This document shows, piece by piece, positions 1 to 8,904 of a stretch of DNA of 37,026 bases. The translations under genes were made by a program, and so were the position numbers. Origin of the DNA: Gallionella sp. (GTDB taxonomy: Bacteria > Pseudomonadota > Gammaproteobacteria > Burkholderiales > Gallionellaceae); assembly GCA_025350705.1 (NCBI GenBank), contig JANXXH010000138.1, forward strand, positions 1 through 37,026, read 5' to 3'. A model generated the notes under the pieces. That model saw only the letters and a list, made by a program, of their open reading frames with translations. It did not search any database and had not been told where the DNA came from. Numbering within the stretch: the first letter of the stretch is position 1; every line of letters starts with the position of its first letter.

Positions 1-296
1 GTGATAAACAGCACCTGCACCCTGCCCGCATCTTTGCCCAGCATGCGCATGACCTGCGCAAGATCGGCCAGCGTGGTCGGGCATGCCACGGGGCAATGGG
101 TATAACCGAAGAACAGCACCACCACCTTACCCCTGAAATCCGCCAGATTGCGGGCCTTGCCGTTAAAATCGGCAAGGTGAAAGTCGGCCTGCGCTAGCGG
201 CACGGAGACATCTATCGCGTGATAGGGCGAAGGCAGCTCCTGCTTACCGCAGGAGGCAAGCAGCAATAGGCATAACAACAAAAATAATTTACGCAT
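1..296 (-). CDS. SCO1/SenC-family copper chaperone lipoprotein, partial (C-terminus outside window)
   Basis: Visible: about 98 residues starting at the ATG at 296 and running off the left edge. The N-terminus is a lipoprotein signal (hydrophobic Leu-rich stretch, lipobox LASC, Cys at about residue 16). A thioredoxin-like core follows with VLFFGYTHCPVACP, whose CPVAC is the CxxxC copper/redox motif of SCO1/SenC/PrrC proteins. Family knowledge: these proteins deliver copper to cytochrome oxidase or keep its cysteines reduced on the periplasmic face. The conserved distal His would lie outside the window. It is transcribed away from the copper efflux genes on its right. Family identity is confident; which oxidase it serves is unknown, although a CuB-containing oxidase lies about 21 kb away. 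Confidence 0.9.
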   Translation of the reverse strand, partial: MRKLFLLLCLLLLASCGKQELPSPYHAIDVSVPLAQADFHLADFNGKARNLADFRGKVVVLFFGYTHCPVACPTTLADLAQVMRMLGKDAGRVQVLFI

Positions 297-617
297 CAAC
301 ATATCAACTCCCCGCTCCACCATGCACTAATAAACAGGGCGACACAAATACTGCCGCATAAACAACCGTTCGTCCTGAACTTGTCGAAGGGTGAACGACC
401 TTGCAGTGAGCCATTCATGGTTCGACAAGCTCACCACGAATGGCTTCAGAGATTGCCCTTTCAATTCTGACGCCATGTTTAAAAGATACCGCCTCACGTT
501 TGACTTGCCGTCATGTAGAATGATGCGGCTTACAAACAATGTAATATTAACAGTTCCAACGCCGATAAATTCCGTATCGAGATTTTCGATATATTGCTTT
601 CAATAAAGGAAGTCGTG
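297..617. other. Intergenic region with a dispersed palindromic repeat
   Basis: This is the divergent gap between the SCO-like gene (minus) and the Cys-rich protein gene (plus). It holds the palindromic repeat at 366-445 and otherwise no convincing gene. The open frames crossing it are translations of the repeat. Promoters for both flanking genes must lie here, but I see no clear -35/-10 pair. Confidence 0.5.
366..445. repeat. Dispersed palindromic intergenic repeat
   Basis: The left arm (about 366-390, containing GTTCGTCCTGAACTTGTCGA) and the right arm (about 419-445, containing GGTTCGACAAGCTCACCACG) are imperfect inverted copies, about 19 of 25 positions complementary, with a spacer of about 30 bases. 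This matches the style of a short interspersed palindrome common in many proteobacterial genomes. It would form a strong hairpin. No ORF or transposase is associated. Confidence 0.7.
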
Positions 618-962
618 ATGCGTACCCATAAGATTCTTGCCGGCCTGTGGTTGTGTGTTGCAATCTGGCAACCGCAATGTGCGCTGGCCGCTTCATATTG
701 CGCAACATCTCAGGATGGCAAAATCCTTATGAATGAGTGCGGGTACGAATCTTACGAGGCATGCAAGCGTGTGGTCGGAAACTCGGGAGACTGCATAATC
801 AATCAGGGCGAGCAACCTGCCCCGGCGAAGGTGGCGCCGTATTGTGTAGTAACGTGGGCTACCGAATGTAAATATTACGACTATGAAACTTGCAACCAGG
901 CTGCCAAGACACAGATGGGCTTTTGTTACTTGAATCCGGATTACATAAACCCTGCCAAGTAG
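618..962 (+). CDS. Small secreted Cys-rich protein with two DUF3551-like repeats
   Basis: The product is 114 residues. The start at 618 is chosen because GGAAG sits 4-8 bases upstream and the next residues form a clear signal peptide ending near ALAA. The mature part contains two related units, each starting with YC and continuing with C, then YE(A/T)C, then a further Cys; the second unit ends in GFCYLNPDY. This Tyr/Cys/Asn-Pro spacing resembles the DUF3551 family of small secreted proteins, which has no known function. The paired cysteines suggest disulfides in the periplasm. It sits 35 bases before cusB and may be co-transcribed. Family assignment is by pattern only. Confidence 0.7.
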   Translation: MRTHKILAGLWLCVAIWQPQCALAASYCATSQDGKILMNECGYESYEACKRVVGNSGDCIINQGEQPAPAKVAPYCVVTWATECKYYDYETCNQAAKTQMGFCYLNPDYINPAK

Positions 963-997
963 CGGCCACTGTATAAGACTATAAAGGCTATGTAAAC

Positions 998-2425
998 ATG
1001 GCTCGATATATAAATAAACCGAATCTCATCCTGCTTGACGCACTTGCCTGCAAATATGCGCGGCAATGGCTAACCTTGGGTGCAATCGTAATCCTGATGA
1101 CTGCCGGTTTTTTTTACAGCGGTCATCCGGCAAGCCCATCTATCGGCGAGGCTTATGCCGCTCCTGCTGCCAAACCAAATCTTGAACCAATAATACCTGC
1201 CGACCAGACTTCAGCAAAACCGGCAAAGAAACTTTGGGTGTGCCCGATGCATCCCCAGATCATCCGGGATCAACCGGGGGTATGCCCGATCTGCGGCATG
1301 GATCTGGTGGAAATGGAGCAGCCTGATTCTTCGCAAGCCGGGCATAGGCACGCTGTACATATCGACACGGCCACGCAACAACGACTCGGAGTACGCCTGG
1401 CCGCGGCCAAAATGCAAACGTTGAGCCAGGACATCTACTCCTACGGCAATGTGGCTGCGGACGAAAGCCTGATCTCCAACCTCAGTGCAAAAGTTGAAGG
1501 CGTGATCAGAAAACTCCATGTCAGTTCGATTGGACAGCAAGTCCAGGCCGGGCAAGTGCTGTATGAAATATATTCCCCGGAGCTGATTAAATTGCAGCAG
1601 GAGTTCATCGCATTGCTGAAGGACAAGGACAGATTGTCGAAGAAGATGCTATCCGAGGACGCGCATATCAGCGGCCAGGGAATGACCGCCTACGAAATGA
1701 TGGAGCTGGGGGAGAACACCACCAAGCGTATCGCTTCCATTGAAAATTTTCTCTATATCGATGCCGGCAAAGAACTGATAGAGGAACTCAACAGAACATA
1801 CCGGCCCAGGGATGTCGTCGAGGTGCGCGCACCGCAGTCCGGTATCGTCACCAAGATCGATGTTCATGAAGGCAGCTCGGTCAAACCGATGGATAACCTG
1901 TTTGCCTTCGCCGACCTGTCTCATGTCTGGATCGATGTGACGCTTTATCCGGATCAACTGGCCTGGGTAAAAAATGGCGATCAGGTAACGGTAAAGTTCC
2001 CGCAGTCTGATGCCAAGGAAATCAAAACGCGTCTGCAATTCATCTCCCCGATGGTTGATAGCGCGACACGCACCGTACAGGCGCGGCTGAGCGTCAGCAA
2101 CGCCAAAAACCAGTTGCTGATAGGCTCCTTTCTTGACGTCATCATTCACGCCAAACCGCACAAGGCGCTTGCCGTGCCCCGCTCGGCGGTGATGCGCACC
2201 GGCAAAGGCGACTTGGTGATGCTGGCCGAAGGGAGCGGATATTTCACACCGGTAAAAGTGGCAACCGGGATTGAAACTGACGATGCCATTGAAATCACCG
2301 CCGGTCTGCATGCGGGCGATCAAGTTGCGGTGAATGGACAATTTTTATTGGATGCGGCGGCATCTATGAGCGACGCTGCGGAACGCCTGCATGAAGATCA
2401 CGACCACGATGCGGATAAGCACTAG
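998..2425 (+). CDS. cusB: CusB-type RND efflux periplasmic adaptor with heavy-metal-binding domain
   Basis: The product is 475 residues. It has an N-terminal membrane anchor (about 27-41), then a heavy-metal-binding domain at about 80-108 (WVCPMHP...CPICGMDLV, two Cys pairs plus Met/His), then the barrel-sandwich, alpha-hairpin and beta-barrel regions of membrane fusion proteins. The C-terminus is His/Asp-rich (HEDHDHDADKH), a likely extra metal site. Family role: it links the inner-membrane RND pump to an outer-membrane channel and hands on Cu(I)/Ag(I). Its natural partner CusA is at 3930, but an unrelated AT-rich gene lies between them. No CusC-like outer-membrane gene is visible. Metal specificity (Cu/Ag versus Zn/Co/Cd) is inferred mainly from the CusA partner. 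Confidence 0.88.
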   Translation: MARYINKPNLILLDALACKYARQWLTLGAIVILMTAGFFYSGHPASPSIGEAYAAPAAKPNLEPIIPADQTSAKPAKKLWVCPMHPQIIRDQPGVCPICGMDLVEMEQPDSSQAGHRHAVHIDTATQQRLGVRLAAAKMQTLSQDIYSYGNVAADESLISNLSAKVEGVIRKLHVSSIGQQVQAGQVLYEIYSPELIKLQQEFIALLKDKDRLSKKMLSEDAHISGQGMTAYEMMELGENTTKRIASIENFLYIDAGKELIEELNRTYRPRDVVEVRAPQSGIVTKIDVHEGSSVKPMDNLFAFADLSHVWIDVTLYPDQLAWVKNGDQVTVKFPQSDAKEIKTRLQFISPMVDSATRTVQARLSVSNAKNQLLIGSFLDVIIHAKPHKALAVPRSAVMRTGKGDLVMLAEGSGYFTPVKVATGIETDDAIEITAGLHAGDQVAVNGQFLLDAAASMSDAAERLHEDHDHDADKH

Positions 2426-2578
2426 ACACTAAGAATTACTAATGATGGCTTTCAGGAAGGCAGTCAGCATGTGTGTATAGCAGCTCGGTGCCAATAAGAG
2501 ACACTCAGAGGGATGACACAGAAATTCGTTGTGGAAAAGTGGATAGAATAGACACTTCCATATAATTCAATCAGAACT

Positions 2579-3625
2579 ATGCCGGAACAACAAAATCCAG
2601 TTGAAGTGCAAACGGGAACTGATAAGACGTTCCTTCAGATGTCGATTGCCAACATTGGTCAATTCATTGCGATTGCCGTTGCTGTTGCCTACTTCTGTGG
2701 ATTTATTATTGTCACTTCATATTTAGGAAGTTTTGGTATCAAAGACTACGACGCATTTCATATCCAATACATCATTTCCGGTACAACATTACTATTGGTA
2801 ATTGGTTATTTTGTATTCCTGGTTGGACGTAGAGTATTCCGGTTGGACGAGGATTCAAGACACTATCTAATAAAATTTCAAAAACTCGGGGCAAACGGAA
2901 AATTCTGGAGTTTTTGTGGCTTCGTTTATCCACTAATAGAAATAGGCTTTTTTATAGTCCTCACAGTAGTTAGTATTTCATTCTTTATTTTTCCCATAAC
3001 GTCTACGCAAACTTATTGGATTGTCTCAATAGCTTTATCAGCTGCTGGTTTTGATTTCTTCTTTAACGCAGGGAAAGAGGATAGACTCGGAAAATATTAT
3101 TTTCTACTAAATGAAATATTTTACTTAATCACTATTCTTGCATTCTTCTACAAAGTAGATGGAATCATGTCGGATTTTTCTGGTTATGTTCTCAATGGAT
3201 TAATGTGGACGACCTTTGTTATGTTTACCGTTAAGTATGTTGTGAGTAAAGTTTCATTCAATGAATTTAGACCCCTTATTTACACTGTTTTCTCTTTCAT
3301 TATTTTAATTGGACAATCCTCCCAATTTGGTCAACATTATTATGGATTCGTTCGTTCTTCGATTGGGGGTGGGGAACCACAACAAGTTCAAATTGTCGTG
3401 GACGAGTCTGATACTCCGTTACTAATAGTCAATGCGTTAAAGATATCTAAATCGATTTCCGCAAAAGTTGATTTAATTGCTCAAACCGATGCAGACTTAT
3501 ATATAGGGTACCCACCTAGGGAGAATGAACAAAAATATAAATCAATTATTCGAGTCCAACGCAAGCTAATAAAGGCAGTCATTGCCAATGATGTGGCAGT
3601 AATCAAATCTACAAAAATCCAATAG
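2579..3625 (+). CDS. Orphan AT-rich multi-pass membrane protein (unrecognised)
   Basis: The product is 348 residues. About seven hydrophobic segments are visible (roughly 23-45, 62-84, 113-135, 143-160, 172-190, 201-220, 233-247), followed by a soluble C-terminal region of about 100 residues with Gly-rich and Val-rich stretches. No family is recognised. Base composition is clearly richer in A+T than the flanking cusB and cusA genes, and codon use differs (many ATT, TTA and AAA codons). It lies between two genes normally adjacent in RND operons, so a later insertion is likely. The start has no good ribosome-binding site. Function unknown. Confidence 0.7.
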   Translation: MPEQQNPVEVQTGTDKTFLQMSIANIGQFIAIAVAVAYFCGFIIVTSYLGSFGIKDYDAFHIQYIISGTTLLLVIGYFVFLVGRRVFRLDEDSRHYLIKFQKLGANGKFWSFCGFVYPLIEIGFFIVLTVVSISFFIFPITSTQTYWIVSIALSAAGFDFFFNAGKEDRLGKYYFLLNEIFYLITILAFFYKVDGIMSDFSGYVLNGLMWTTFVMFTVKYVVSKVSFNEFRPLIYTVFSFIILIGQSSQFGQHYYGFVRSSIGGGEPQQVQIVVDESDTPLLIVNALKISKSISAKVDLIAQTDADLYIGYPPRENEQKYKSIIRVQRKLIKAVIANDVAVIKSTKIQ

Positions 3626-3929
3626 TAGATAGAACTTTGTAGCGGACTTATTGTTTTCGTCCGATTTGCCAAAAGAACATACAGATTGCAGGGTCAGATA
3701 TTGCATTAACACATCCGCGTAGCTTAGCTGGTCTATAAGATTCCAGCATTTCAAACAAGGTTGGCTTACGCGACTGTCCGCTTCCTGGTATCGCGAGTGA
3801 CCGGAAAGTGTCGGGAGTGCTACTCAGTGAGCGTTCGTTGAGGGCAGCGAAACAATAAAATTGTTACTCATGGCCAATTGATTTTCTGACCCCCGGATTC
3901 AAAATTTATTGTCACGAAACGGCTCAAGC
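3626..3929. other. Intergenic region downstream of the orphan membrane gene
   Basis: About 300 bases without a gene. It contains a short inverted repeat CGCGTA / TACGCG (3716-3721 and 3767-3772) enclosing a stretch that looks superficially like a tRNA D-arm (TTAGCTGGT), and a small palindrome AACAAT-AAA-ATTGTT (3851-3865). No full tRNA fold is supported. The cusA promoter or ribosome-binding site must lie at its right end, but none is obvious. Confidence 0.4.
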
Positions 3930-6900
3930 ATGATTGCACGCATTATCGAATGGTCGTTGAAAAACCGCATGCTGGTGCTGCTGGGTGCCGTGCTGCTGGG
4001 GGGATGGGGAATATATTCCTCGCGCCATATGGCGCTGGACGCCGTCCCCGATCTTTCCGATGTGCAGGTCATCATCAAGACCGCTTATCCGAGCCAGCCA
4101 CCGCAGGTGGTGGAAGACCAGGTCACTTTTCCGATCACTTCGGAATTGTTGTCGGTGCCGGGCTCGACCGCAGTGCGCGGTTTTTCGATGTTTGGCGAAT
4201 CCTATGTGTATGTGATCTTTCGCGACGGCACCGATCCCTATTGGGCGCGCTCGCGCGTGCTGGAATATTTGAGCCAGATCGAGGATCGCATGCCGCAGGG
4301 TGTCATCCCCACGCTGGGGCCGGATGCTTCGGGCGTAGGCTGGGTGTTTGAATACGCGCTGGTGGATCGCCATCACCGCTACGATGCCGATGAATTGCGT
4401 GCGGTTCAGGATTCCTTTCTCAAATACGAATTGCAGAGCCTGCCCGGTGTGGCCGAAGTCGCCAGTGTCGGCGGCATGGCGCGGCAATTCCAGATCGAAG
4501 TGAATCCCAATCGCTTGGCGGCATACAACCTGAGTTGGGAACGTGTCGAACAGGCGATACGCGACAGCAATATGGCGGGCGGCGGATCGGTGATGGAAAT
4601 GGGACATGCCGAATACGTCGTGCGCGCGCAAAATTATTTGAAGAATCTGGAAGACTTCCGGCAGATTCCTTTGGGGGTCGGCGCGCAAGGCGTGCCGATC
4701 CGTCTGGGCGATGTGGCGCAAATCCAGATCGGCCATGAGTTGCGCCGTGGCGTGACCGACCTGGACGGGCAAGGCGAAGTGACCGGCGGCATCGTGGTGA
4801 TGCGTTATGGCGAGAACGCGCTCGCGACCATCACGCGCGTCAAGGCACGATTGATTGAATTGCAAAGCGGCCTGCCGCCGGGAGTCGAGCTGGTCGTCAC
4901 CTATGACCGCTCCGGCGTGATCGACCGCGCCATCAAAACGCTGAGCGAGAAGCTGCTCGAGGAATCGCTGATCGTCGCGCTGGTATGCCTCGCATTTTTA
5001 TTTCACCTGCGCTCGTCATTGGTGGCGGTGGTCACGCTGCCCATCGGCATACTGGCCGCTTTTATCGTGATGGAAAATCAGGGCGTGACCGCCAACATCA
5101 TGTCGCTGGGCGGTATCGCCATCGCGATCGGTGCGATGGTGGATGCCGCAGTGGTGATGATAGAGAACATGCACAAACATCTGGAGCGCGCGGGGGATCG
5201 TCCCGACTATTGGGACATCACCAGAAAGAGCGCGCTTGAAGTCGGGCCTGCGTTGTTTTTTTCGTTGCTGGTGATCACGGTATCTTTCCTGCCTGTGCTG
5301 TCCCTCACCGGGCAGGAAGGCAAACTGTTCGCCCCGCTCGCCTACACCAAGACTTATGCGATGGCGGCAAGCGCAATGCTTGCGATTACTTTGGCTCCGG
5401 TGTTGATGGGATATTTTATTCGCGGGCGCATCGCGCACGAGCAAAGCAATCCTTTGAACCGGCTGTTGCACGCGCTGTACCGTCCGCTGTTGCTGGCCGC
5501 GCTGCAAAAAAGAAAAGCTGCGCTGTTGCTTTGCCTGCTACTGCTGCTGACTGCCGCATGGCCGATCGCAAAGCTGGGCAGCGAATTCATGCCGCCGCTC
5601 AACGAGGGCGACCTGCTGTATATGCCCACCACGCTGCCCGGCGTGTCGATAGACGAAGCGGCGAACATCCTGCAAATCACCGACCGCCTGATCGCGCAAA
5701 TGCCCGAGGTCGAGCGCGTGTTTGGCAAAGCCGGGCGTGCCAATACCGCCACCGACCCGGCGCCGCTTTCGATGCTTGAGACAACAATCCAGCTCAAGCC
5801 AAGCGAGCAGTGGCCGCCCGGTGTAACCATGGATGAGCTGATCCGCAAAATGGACAACCAGGTGCGCTTGCCGGGGCTGACCAATTCTTGGGGCTATCCG
5901 ATCCGCACGCGCATCGACATGCTGTCCACCGGCATCCGCACGCCGCTGGGTATCAAGGTGACCGGTCCCGATCTTGCCGGTGTCAGCGAATTGGCCAAGC
6001 AAGTCGAAGAGGCGATCGAACATTCCGTGCCGGGCACGCGCAATGCTTTTGCCGACCGGGCTTCCGGCGGGCGCTATGTGGACGTTACCTTGGATCGGGC
6101 ACAGGCGGCGCGCTACGGCGTTAGCGCAGCCGACGTGCAGCGCCTGGTGCAGGGTGCGATAGGCGGGGAAAATATCGGCATCGTGATCGAGGGACGCAAC
6201 CGCTTCCCGATCAATCTGCGCTATCCGCGCGCGTTCCGCGATTCGCTCACCGCGCTTGCGGCAAGCCGCATCATGACGGCTTCCGGTGCGCAAGTGGCGC
6301 TGGGCACAATTGCCAGCGTGAGTGTGAATGACGGGCCGGTCGAGATCAAAAGCGAAAACGGCCGTCTGGTAGCTTATGTGTACATCGATTACGCCGGGCG
6401 CGACCTGAGCAGCTATATCGCCGAAGCGCAAGCCGTAGTGGCAAAAGCCGTCAGTCCGCAACCGGGCTACGCGATCGCGTGGTCCGGGCAATACGCCAAC
6501 TTGCAGCATGCCGAGGAGCGCTTGATGTGGGTGATACCGCTCACGCTGCTGCTGGTGGTGGCGCTGCTGTATATGAATTTCCGCAATCGCGGCAAAGTGC
6601 TGCTGGTGTTGCTGTGCCTGCCGTTCTCATTGGCAGGCGGCTTCTGGCTGGTGTACTGGCTGGATTATCATTTGTCTGTGGCGGTCGCAGTGGGCTTCAT
6701 CGCGTTGGCCGGAGTGGCTGCCGAGTTCGGCGTGGTGATGTTGCTTTATCTGGATCACGCTATCGCGGAGCTCCGCCAGTCCGGTCGCCCGGTGAGCCGC
6801 CAGAATTTGCAGCTCGCCATCATTCAGGGGGCGCTGCTGCGCATCCGCCCGAAAATGATGACGGTATCGGTGATCGTCGCCGGGTTGATTCCGGTGATGG

Positions 6901-7055
6901 TCAGCTCGGGCACCGGCGCAGACATGATGAAACGTATTGCCGCGCCGCTGGTGGGCGGCATGATTTCCGCACCGCTGCTCTCCCTGATCGTCATTCCTGT
7001 CATTTATGCCTGGTGGCAGGAAAGGGGATTGCCGGAAAGAATATCCTCATCGTGA
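3930..7055 (+). CDS. cusA: CusA-type heavy-metal RND efflux pump (inner membrane)
   Basis: The product is 1041 residues from the ATG at 3930 (MIARIIEWSLKNR), a typical family start; an in-frame TTG at 3909 would add seven residues without homology. It has the full HME-RND layout: TM1, porter domain (DAVPDLSDVQV), TM2-6 with GAMVDAAVVMIEN in TM4, a second periplasmic half (MPPLNEGDLLYMPTTLPG) and TM7-12. RIDMLSTGIRTPLGIK resembles the Cu(I)/Ag(I) class. The role is proton-driven export of metal together with CusB and an outer-membrane channel. Length is normal for the family. It is separated from cusB by a foreign-looking gene. No good ribosome-binding site precedes the start. Confidence 0.9.
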   Translation: MIARIIEWSLKNRMLVLLGAVLLGGWGIYSSRHMALDAVPDLSDVQVIIKTAYPSQPPQVVEDQVTFPITSELLSVPGSTAVRGFSMFGESYVYVIFRDGTDPYWARSRVLEYLSQIEDRMPQGVIPTLGPDASGVGWVFEYALVDRHHRYDADELRAVQDSFLKYELQSLPGVAEVASVGGMARQFQIEVNPNRLAAYNLSWERVEQAIRDSNMAGGGSVMEMGHAEYVVRAQNYLKNLEDFRQIPLGVGAQGVPIRLGDVAQIQIGHELRRGVTDLDGQGEVTGGIVVMRYGENALATITRVKARLIELQSGLPPGVELVVTYDRSGVIDRAIKTLSEKLLEESLIVALVCLAFLFHLRSSLVAVVTLPIGILAAFIVMENQGVTANIMSLGGIAIAIGAMVDAAVVMIENMHKHLERAGDRPDYWDITRKSALEVGPALFFSLLVITVSFLPVLSLTGQEGKLFAPLAYTKTYAMAASAMLAITLAPVLMGYFIRGRIAHEQSNPLNRLLHALYRPLLLAALQKRKAALLLCLLLLLTAAWPIAKLGSEFMPPLNEGDLLYMPTTLPGVSIDEAANILQITDRLIAQMPEVERVFGKAGRANTATDPAPLSMLETTIQLKPSEQWPPGVTMDELIRKMDNQVRLPGLTNSWGYPIRTRIDMLSTGIRTPLGIKVTGPDLAGVSELAKQVEEAIEHSVPGTRNAFADRASGGRYVDVTLDRAQAARYGVSAADVQRLVQGAIGGENIGIVIEGRNRFPINLRYPRAFRDSLTALAASRIMTASGAQVALGTIASVSVNDGPVEIKSENGRLVAYVYIDYAGRDLSSYIAEAQAVVAKAVSPQPGYAIAWSGQYANLQHAEERLMWVIPLTLLLVVALLYMNFRNRGKVLLVLLCLPFSLAGGFWLVYWLDYHLSVAVAVGFIALAGVAAEFGVVMLLYLDHAIAELRQSGRPVSRQNLQLAIIQGALLRIRPKMMTVSVIVAGLIPVMVSSGTGADMMKRIAAPLVGGMISAPLLSLIVIPVIYAWWQERGLPERISSS

Positions 7056-7076
7056 AAATGTTTGGTTGAAAAAAAG

Positions 7077-7098
7077 AGCAAGGCCATCAGGCCTTGCT
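7077..7098. terminator. Intrinsic terminator between cusA and nirK
   Basis: A perfect 9-bp stem AGCAAGGCC / GGCCTTGCT has a 4-base loop (ATCA). It is preceded by a run of A and followed by a T-rich stretch, so it can act on both strands between the convergent cusA and nirK genes. Confidence 0.85.
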
Positions 7099-7160
7099 TT
7101 CTTGAATTTCTTCCCGCCTTTTTTGACGGGCGATAAACTAATGGATTAGTTCACCTTTGT

Positions 7161-8201
7161 TTATTTCACTTTTCCTGCGCGGAACAGATCAGGTATTGCA
7201 TCACCTTCGGCCTGGATAATAGCCACGTTACCCTTTAACAATCGGGTAAGCGCATGATCAACCAGGATGTACTTGGCCGGAACACGCGCATTGAACTCCA
7301 CTATCGTTGAACCACCGGGAGGAACCGATGTGGTTTGCACGTTGAGCTCAGGTGCACCGGTGTTACCCTCGGCCCAAACCTTGTCGAAGATGGTACCGAT
7401 CGCATGGAAAGATGAGGTCAGGTTAGGTCCGCCGACACCGAAGAAGATGCGAACGTTGTCGCCCACTTTGACTTTCATCGGATTGGCCGCCAAGGCACCT
7501 GCTGATCCGTTCATCACCACGTGTGACGGCTGCTCTTCCATCAGGTCATGCAGGCTGAAATATTTTTCAGGATCCTTGCTTTCTTCAGTATACATGTCAC
7601 CCTGCATCACATAGAATTCCTTATCAACCTTGGGCAGACCGCCCTCTGGTTCGATCAGGATCATGCCATACATGCCGCTGGCAATATGCTGCGGAATGAT
7701 CGGCGTAGCGCAATGATAAACATACAAGCCCGGGTTCATCGCCTTGAAGACAAATGACTTCTCTTCACCGGGAGCAACATTCGTTAGTGCAGCACCACCA
7801 CCCTGACCCCATACTGCATGCAGGTCGATGTTATGGATCATCGAGTTGCCCTTGTTGTTTTTCAATGTGATTTCAATTGTGTCTCCAACCCGGGCACGCA
7901 GCATCGGGCCTGGTACCTTTCCGTTGAATGTCCAATAGGTATAGGTGGTTTTGGCTGCCGCATCAAGAATACCTAACACCTCCTGAACTTCCAGCGTAAA
8001 TTTAAGCGTTTCTGGCCCACGCTTGCCTACTGGCTTCCCTACTTCATTAGGATCCCGGACTATGCTTACAGCCTGTGGCCCTGTACCCTTTTCGACTTGC
8101 AGCAGTTGCTGGACAACGCTTTGATCCGCCGCCAGCGATATCGACGAGCCAAATGTAAACAGCCCCACTAGCAGCATTCCGATGATTGCACTTGTTTTCA
8201 T
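7161..8201 (-). CDS. nirK: Copper-containing nitrite reductase (NO-forming), AniA-like class
   Basis: The product is 346 residues from the ATG at 8201, which has GGGAG 6 bases upstream and a signal peptide (about 1-25). The ORF upstream lacks these. It has two cupredoxin domains. Copper ligands are all visible: type 1 His123, Cys164, His172, Met177; type 2 His128, His163, His316; catalytic Asp126 and His266. The Cys-to-His spacing of 8 (YHCATPIIPQH) and the following IASGMYGMILIEPEGGLP resemble Neisseria AniA more than the class I enzymes. It reduces nitrite to NO in the periplasm. The cytochrome gene upstream is the likely electron donor. A putative NsrR operator lies upstream of the pair. 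Confidence 0.95.
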   Translation of the reverse strand: MKTSAIIGMLLVGLFTFGSSISLAADQSVVQQLLQVEKGTGPQAVSIVRDPNEVGKPVGKRGPETLKFTLEVQEVLGILDAAAKTTYTYWTFNGKVPGPMLRARVGDTIEITLKNNKGNSMIHNIDLHAVWGQGGGAALTNVAPGEEKSFVFKAMNPGLYVYHCATPIIPQHIASGMYGMILIEPEGGLPKVDKEFYVMQGDMYTEESKDPEKYFSLHDLMEEQPSHVVMNGSAGALAANPMKVKVGDNVRIFFGVGGPNLTSSFHAIGTIFDKVWAEGNTGAPELNVQTTSVPPGGSTIVEFNARVPAKYILVDHALTRLLKGNVAIIQAEGDAIPDLFRAGKVK

Positions 8202-8283
8202 GATGACTCCCATTAAATACCGCATTAATGTCATTGAATTTTTCGTACGCGCCTGAAGCAGGCGCTTCGGTAGAGCACGGGTA

Positions 8284-8325
8284 TCTTTCAATACGGTTCT
8301 GGCAATACGGTTCTGGATTGAAAGA
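8284..8325. repeat. Hairpin containing a tandem 14-bp duplication between cytochrome c and nirK
   Basis: Two exact tandem copies of CAATACGGTTCTGG (8289-8302, 8303-8316) are enclosed by a 9-bp inverted repeat TCTTTCAAT (8284-8292) / ATTGAAAGA (8317-8325). It could be a processing or attenuation hairpin between the two genes. There is no T-tract on the minus strand, so it is not a classical terminator. Confidence 0.7.
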
Positions 8326-8398
8326 GTACCCGAACCTCAGCAGCTATAGAACCGGGGAACGAAAAACTACACCACCCAGCTTCTCAGAGACATGCGCC

Positions 8399-8719
8399 CT
8401 ACTTGGCGAGACCCAGTATGAAAGCAATCATCTCCTTGATATCGGCTTCACTAACCTTTGGTTGAGCAGGCATAGGCACAGCGCCCCATACGCCGCCGCC
8501 GCCCTTGGCAACTTTGGCGCTCAGCTTATCTGCTGCCGTTGTATCACCCTTGTACTTGTTAGCAATATCTTGCCAAGCCGGACCAACGACCTTTTTGTCT
8601 ATCGCGTGACAATTTGCACAACCGTTTTTCTTGGCAAGTGGCGGCATATCCGCCGACATAGAGCTGCCTGCAAACGTCAAACCCGCCGCTACCGCAATGC
8701 TTACGATGATTGATTTCAT
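8399..8719 (-). CDS. Cytochrome c551/c552-like periplasmic monoheme cytochrome
   Basis: The product is 106 residues. The start at 8719 is set by GGAG upstream and a signal peptide ending near MSA (about 22). The mature protein is a class I cytochrome c with CANCH at 34-38 and the distal Met at about 83 (PMPAQPKVS). Size and layout match cytochrome c551/c8-type donors of nitrite reductases. It lies about 200 bases upstream of nirK on the same strand, with a hairpin between them, so electron transfer to NirK is the likely job. Confidence 0.92.
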   Translation of the reverse strand: MKSIIVSIAVAAGLTFAGSSMSADMPPLAKKNGCANCHAIDKKVVGPAWQDIANKYKGDTTAADKLSAKVAKGGGGVWGAVPMPAQPKVSEADIKEMIAFILGLAK

Positions 8720-8904
8720 ATTATTCTCCGTTAGTGATTTCAATGATTAGTAGACTCAACTTTGTAAGTACAACTCTTGTAATACATGTTCGCGGGTGAA
8801 CTGTGTAGACCTCGGAAATTAATCAACTACCGAGTAAAATGAAAACTGTTCAGGAAATGCACACAATTCACTCTTGAGCAAAGATTGCATAATTTCTACA
8901 GTAC

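Noticed and set aside
327..606. Protein-coding frames in the left intergenic region
   Set aside because: They are translations of the palindromic repeat on both strands, without ribosome-binding sites.
3715..3775. A complete or truncated tRNA gene
   Set aside because: Only a D-arm-like piece and a 6-bp closing stem are present; no anticodon stem or TTCGA T-loop.
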